DNA of 64,000 nucleotides, taken from positions 56,944,598 to 57,008,597 of the forward strand of contig OU342631.1 of assembly GCA_910589415.1 (NCBI GenBank), in the 5' to 3' direction. This stretch comes from Malachius bipustulatus (lineage: Eukaryota > Arthropoda > Insecta > Coleoptera > Melyridae). The position numbers were made by a program, and so were the translations under genes. Below the pieces are notes generated by a model. That model did no database searches. It was not told the DNA's origin and saw only the letters and a list, made by a program, of their open reading frames with translations. Shown here in pieces: positions 62,692 to 64,000 of the stretch. Position 1 is the first letter of the stretch; every line of letters starts with the position of its first letter.

Positions 62692-64000
62692 CTACATTTC
62701 GTATTCATATTCATACCTTTTCGTTGCCTCGTATCTATAGTTTGCCGCTACTAGCATAAAAATAAGCATATTAACCAACATCAAACCAGTTTCAGCCAAA
62801 AGTATCAAACTGCTGATTCTAAACAATTCTTTTTCCATTAAGAATTGCAAAGATGTCCCAATTCCAGCACTTACATACCAAACACTCAAAAATGATACTT
62901 TAAAATTATCTGTTGCTTCTGAAAATACAAACCGTAAACCATTCACGCTCAGCAACAAATAGCCCATAGTTATAAGAATGTACTGGGGAAGCAAGTATAG
63001 GGAATGGACTTTATTTGGTGGTACAATGTCAACAATGCGCCAATGTAAAACTTTCCTACCGGTTTTCTTTTTTGTGAACTTCCATTTCTCTATCATTTTT
63101 TTGTCAGCAAGAAACGAGTTGTTGTCACCTTTATAACCAGACTGGCCATAATCATGGTACAGCATCACAGCTATTTGACCTAGATGAAAGGCCACTACAT
63201 CAGGATCGTTTTTAAGATGATAAAAACCCGGATAAATGTTTATCAAGGAATAGTTAGAAAACAACAAATATGTTGACAATTTTTCTTGACTATATATCTT
63301 TAACGTACGATTGTCTTTAGGATAGAAGTTGCTTAGAAGTCTTATCTTGGGAAATCCTGAACGACTCTTAACGAGTTCTTCTTCATACGATTCAACTAAA
63401 CCTTTGTGGAAGAAATAAGATTTCGAAGTGTTTGCACGTATATCGAATTGTCCTCTGATATCGTACCAATCATCACAGTCGCTTTGTGTGAAAAGCGTAT
63501 AATTGAAACGCATTCTTCGTTGTTTGCTTAACAAGAATGGCTTGAATAATTTAAAATTCAGACGACGAATAGTCATAAACTCTTCTATTCCTGTTAGATC
63601 TGGACTTTTTATTGATATCGTGCATGGAGTTGGATTAAAAATTCTAAGAATGGCATAATCCGGTGATGTCTCCTGATGGTACTCATATTTCTCTATCATA
63701 AAAGAAACTATTGAGGCTACTCCAAATGATATTATGGCTAGAAATCCTCCAAGAAGCATATGATACAGAGGATTGATAAAGTTGTATCGTAAAAACAGTG
63801 GATAAACGACGTATCTAAATAGTACTCCAAGGACAGGAATTAAGATAGTGTCCAAAGCAATCCAGAAACCAGGGTATAAGATTACCTTCCCAATTGTACC
63901 GTTCATCTTTAAAGGCATTTCCCCCCACACTACTGCTTTGGAAGCGAGAAGTAAAAAATACATACTCAAGGGAGCACATAATACGATCATGTTCATAAAT
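62692..64000 (-). CDS. SLC15-like (POT/PTR2) oligopeptide transporter, C-terminal part
   Basis: At least 435 codons, open at the window edge. The ATG at 63996 is internal by comparison with the family. The order matches TM7-TM12 of animal PepT1/PepT2 proteins. A helix (IVLCAPLSMYFLLLASKAVV) comes first, then two membrane helices near residues 44-100. A ~200-residue hydrophilic extracellular domain (~105-325) carries several NxS/T sites. LLPQYILITMGYLLLSVNGL begins TM10 (~335), and two more helices follow before a short charged tail ending EYEYEM. The family moves di/tripeptides with protons across the plasma membrane. Two hallmarks differ: the DQQGSRW-type TM7 motif is replaced by ASKAVVW, and the GE of TM10 (ITMGEV) is GY. 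Transport may be altered. No intron interrupts this part. Confidence 0.85.
   Translation of the reverse strand, partial: FMNMIVLCAPLSMYFLLLASKAVVWGEMPLKMNGTIGKVILYPGFWIALDTILIPVLGVLFRYVVYPLFLRYNFINPLYHMLLGGFLAIISFGVASIVSFMIEKYEYHQETSPDYAILRIFNPTPCTISIKSPDLTGIEEFMTIRRLNFKLFKPFLLSKQRRMRFNYTLFTQSDCDDWYDIRGQFDIRANTSKSYFFHKGLVESYEEELVKSRSGFPKIRLLSNFYPKDNRTLKIYSQEKLSTYLLFSNYSLINIYPGFYHLKNDPDVVAFHLGQIAVMLYHDYGQSGYKGDNNSFLADKKMIEKWKFTKKKTGRKVLHWRIVDIVPPNKVHSLYLLPQYILITMGYLLLSVNGLRFVFSEATDNFKVSFLSVWYVSAGIGTSLQFLMEKELFRISSLILLAETGLMLVNMLIFMLVAANYRYEATKRYEYEYEM

Overview
This window reads as AT-rich arthropod, almost certainly insect, genomic DNA dominated by transposable elements. Only one host-type gene is evident: the 3' part of an SLC15-like (POT/PTR2) transporter on the minus strand at the right edge (62692-64000), running off the window. 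The organism cannot be named from the sequence. BEL/Pao, Gypsy, piggyBac, Tc1/mariner, Penelope-like, Polinton and PHD-finger LINE relics together with many TA-flanked MITEs are typical of beetles, hemipterans and similar genomes.

Layout. 1-3310: decayed BEL/Pao pol broken by a 5'-truncated LINE tail. 4342-10884: a complete, apparently young BEL/Pao retrotransposon with LTRs that look identical (341 bp each), a 5-bp target duplication and one uninterrupted 1727-codon Gag-Pol. 11026-14456: relics of an IS630/mariner-type transposase, a second Tc1/mariner type with about 82 residues between its second Asp and the Glu, and a Penelope-like fragment. 15195-18290: a decayed Gypsy pol split by a 1051-bp internally deleted piggyBac relative with perfect TTAA boundaries. 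19500-22740: a GC-richer non-coding stretch with a hairpin, tandem repeats and a possible LTR plus tRNA-Lys-like primer site. 24676-25765: a tyrosine recombinase (Crypton-like) pseudogene whose N-terminal part lies inverted. 26586-31400: fold-back and mariner elements, a small MITE and a tRNA-derived SINE candidate with 15-16-bp flanking repeats. 34425-39078: a LINE RT fragment and a broken Polinton-type DNA polymerase B interrupted by a 1.6-kb inverted-repeat element. 41314-45575: a nearly intact two-ORF LINE on the minus strand. 48993-53740: a stack of nested inverted-repeat elements. 54780-55560: a ~145-bp tandem array. 57297-60158: a decayed Gypsy copy of the same family as the one at 15-18 kb.

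The most noteworthy signal is at the ORF1/ORF2 junction of the LINE. A canonical -1 slippery heptamer (TTTAAAC, in the T_TTA_AAC register) abuts the ORF1 stop codon. ORF2 is open in exactly the -1 frame and has no ATG until well inside the endonuclease domain, which suggests that ORF2 is made by programmed -1 frameshifting. Other strong structural readings are the ~336-bp inversion inside the recombinase gene and the exact three-level nesting of MITEs at 49.8-52.3 kb.

Apart from the transporter, the genes do not form a pathway. They are independent mobile elements and their debris, layered by successive insertions whose order can be read from the nesting.
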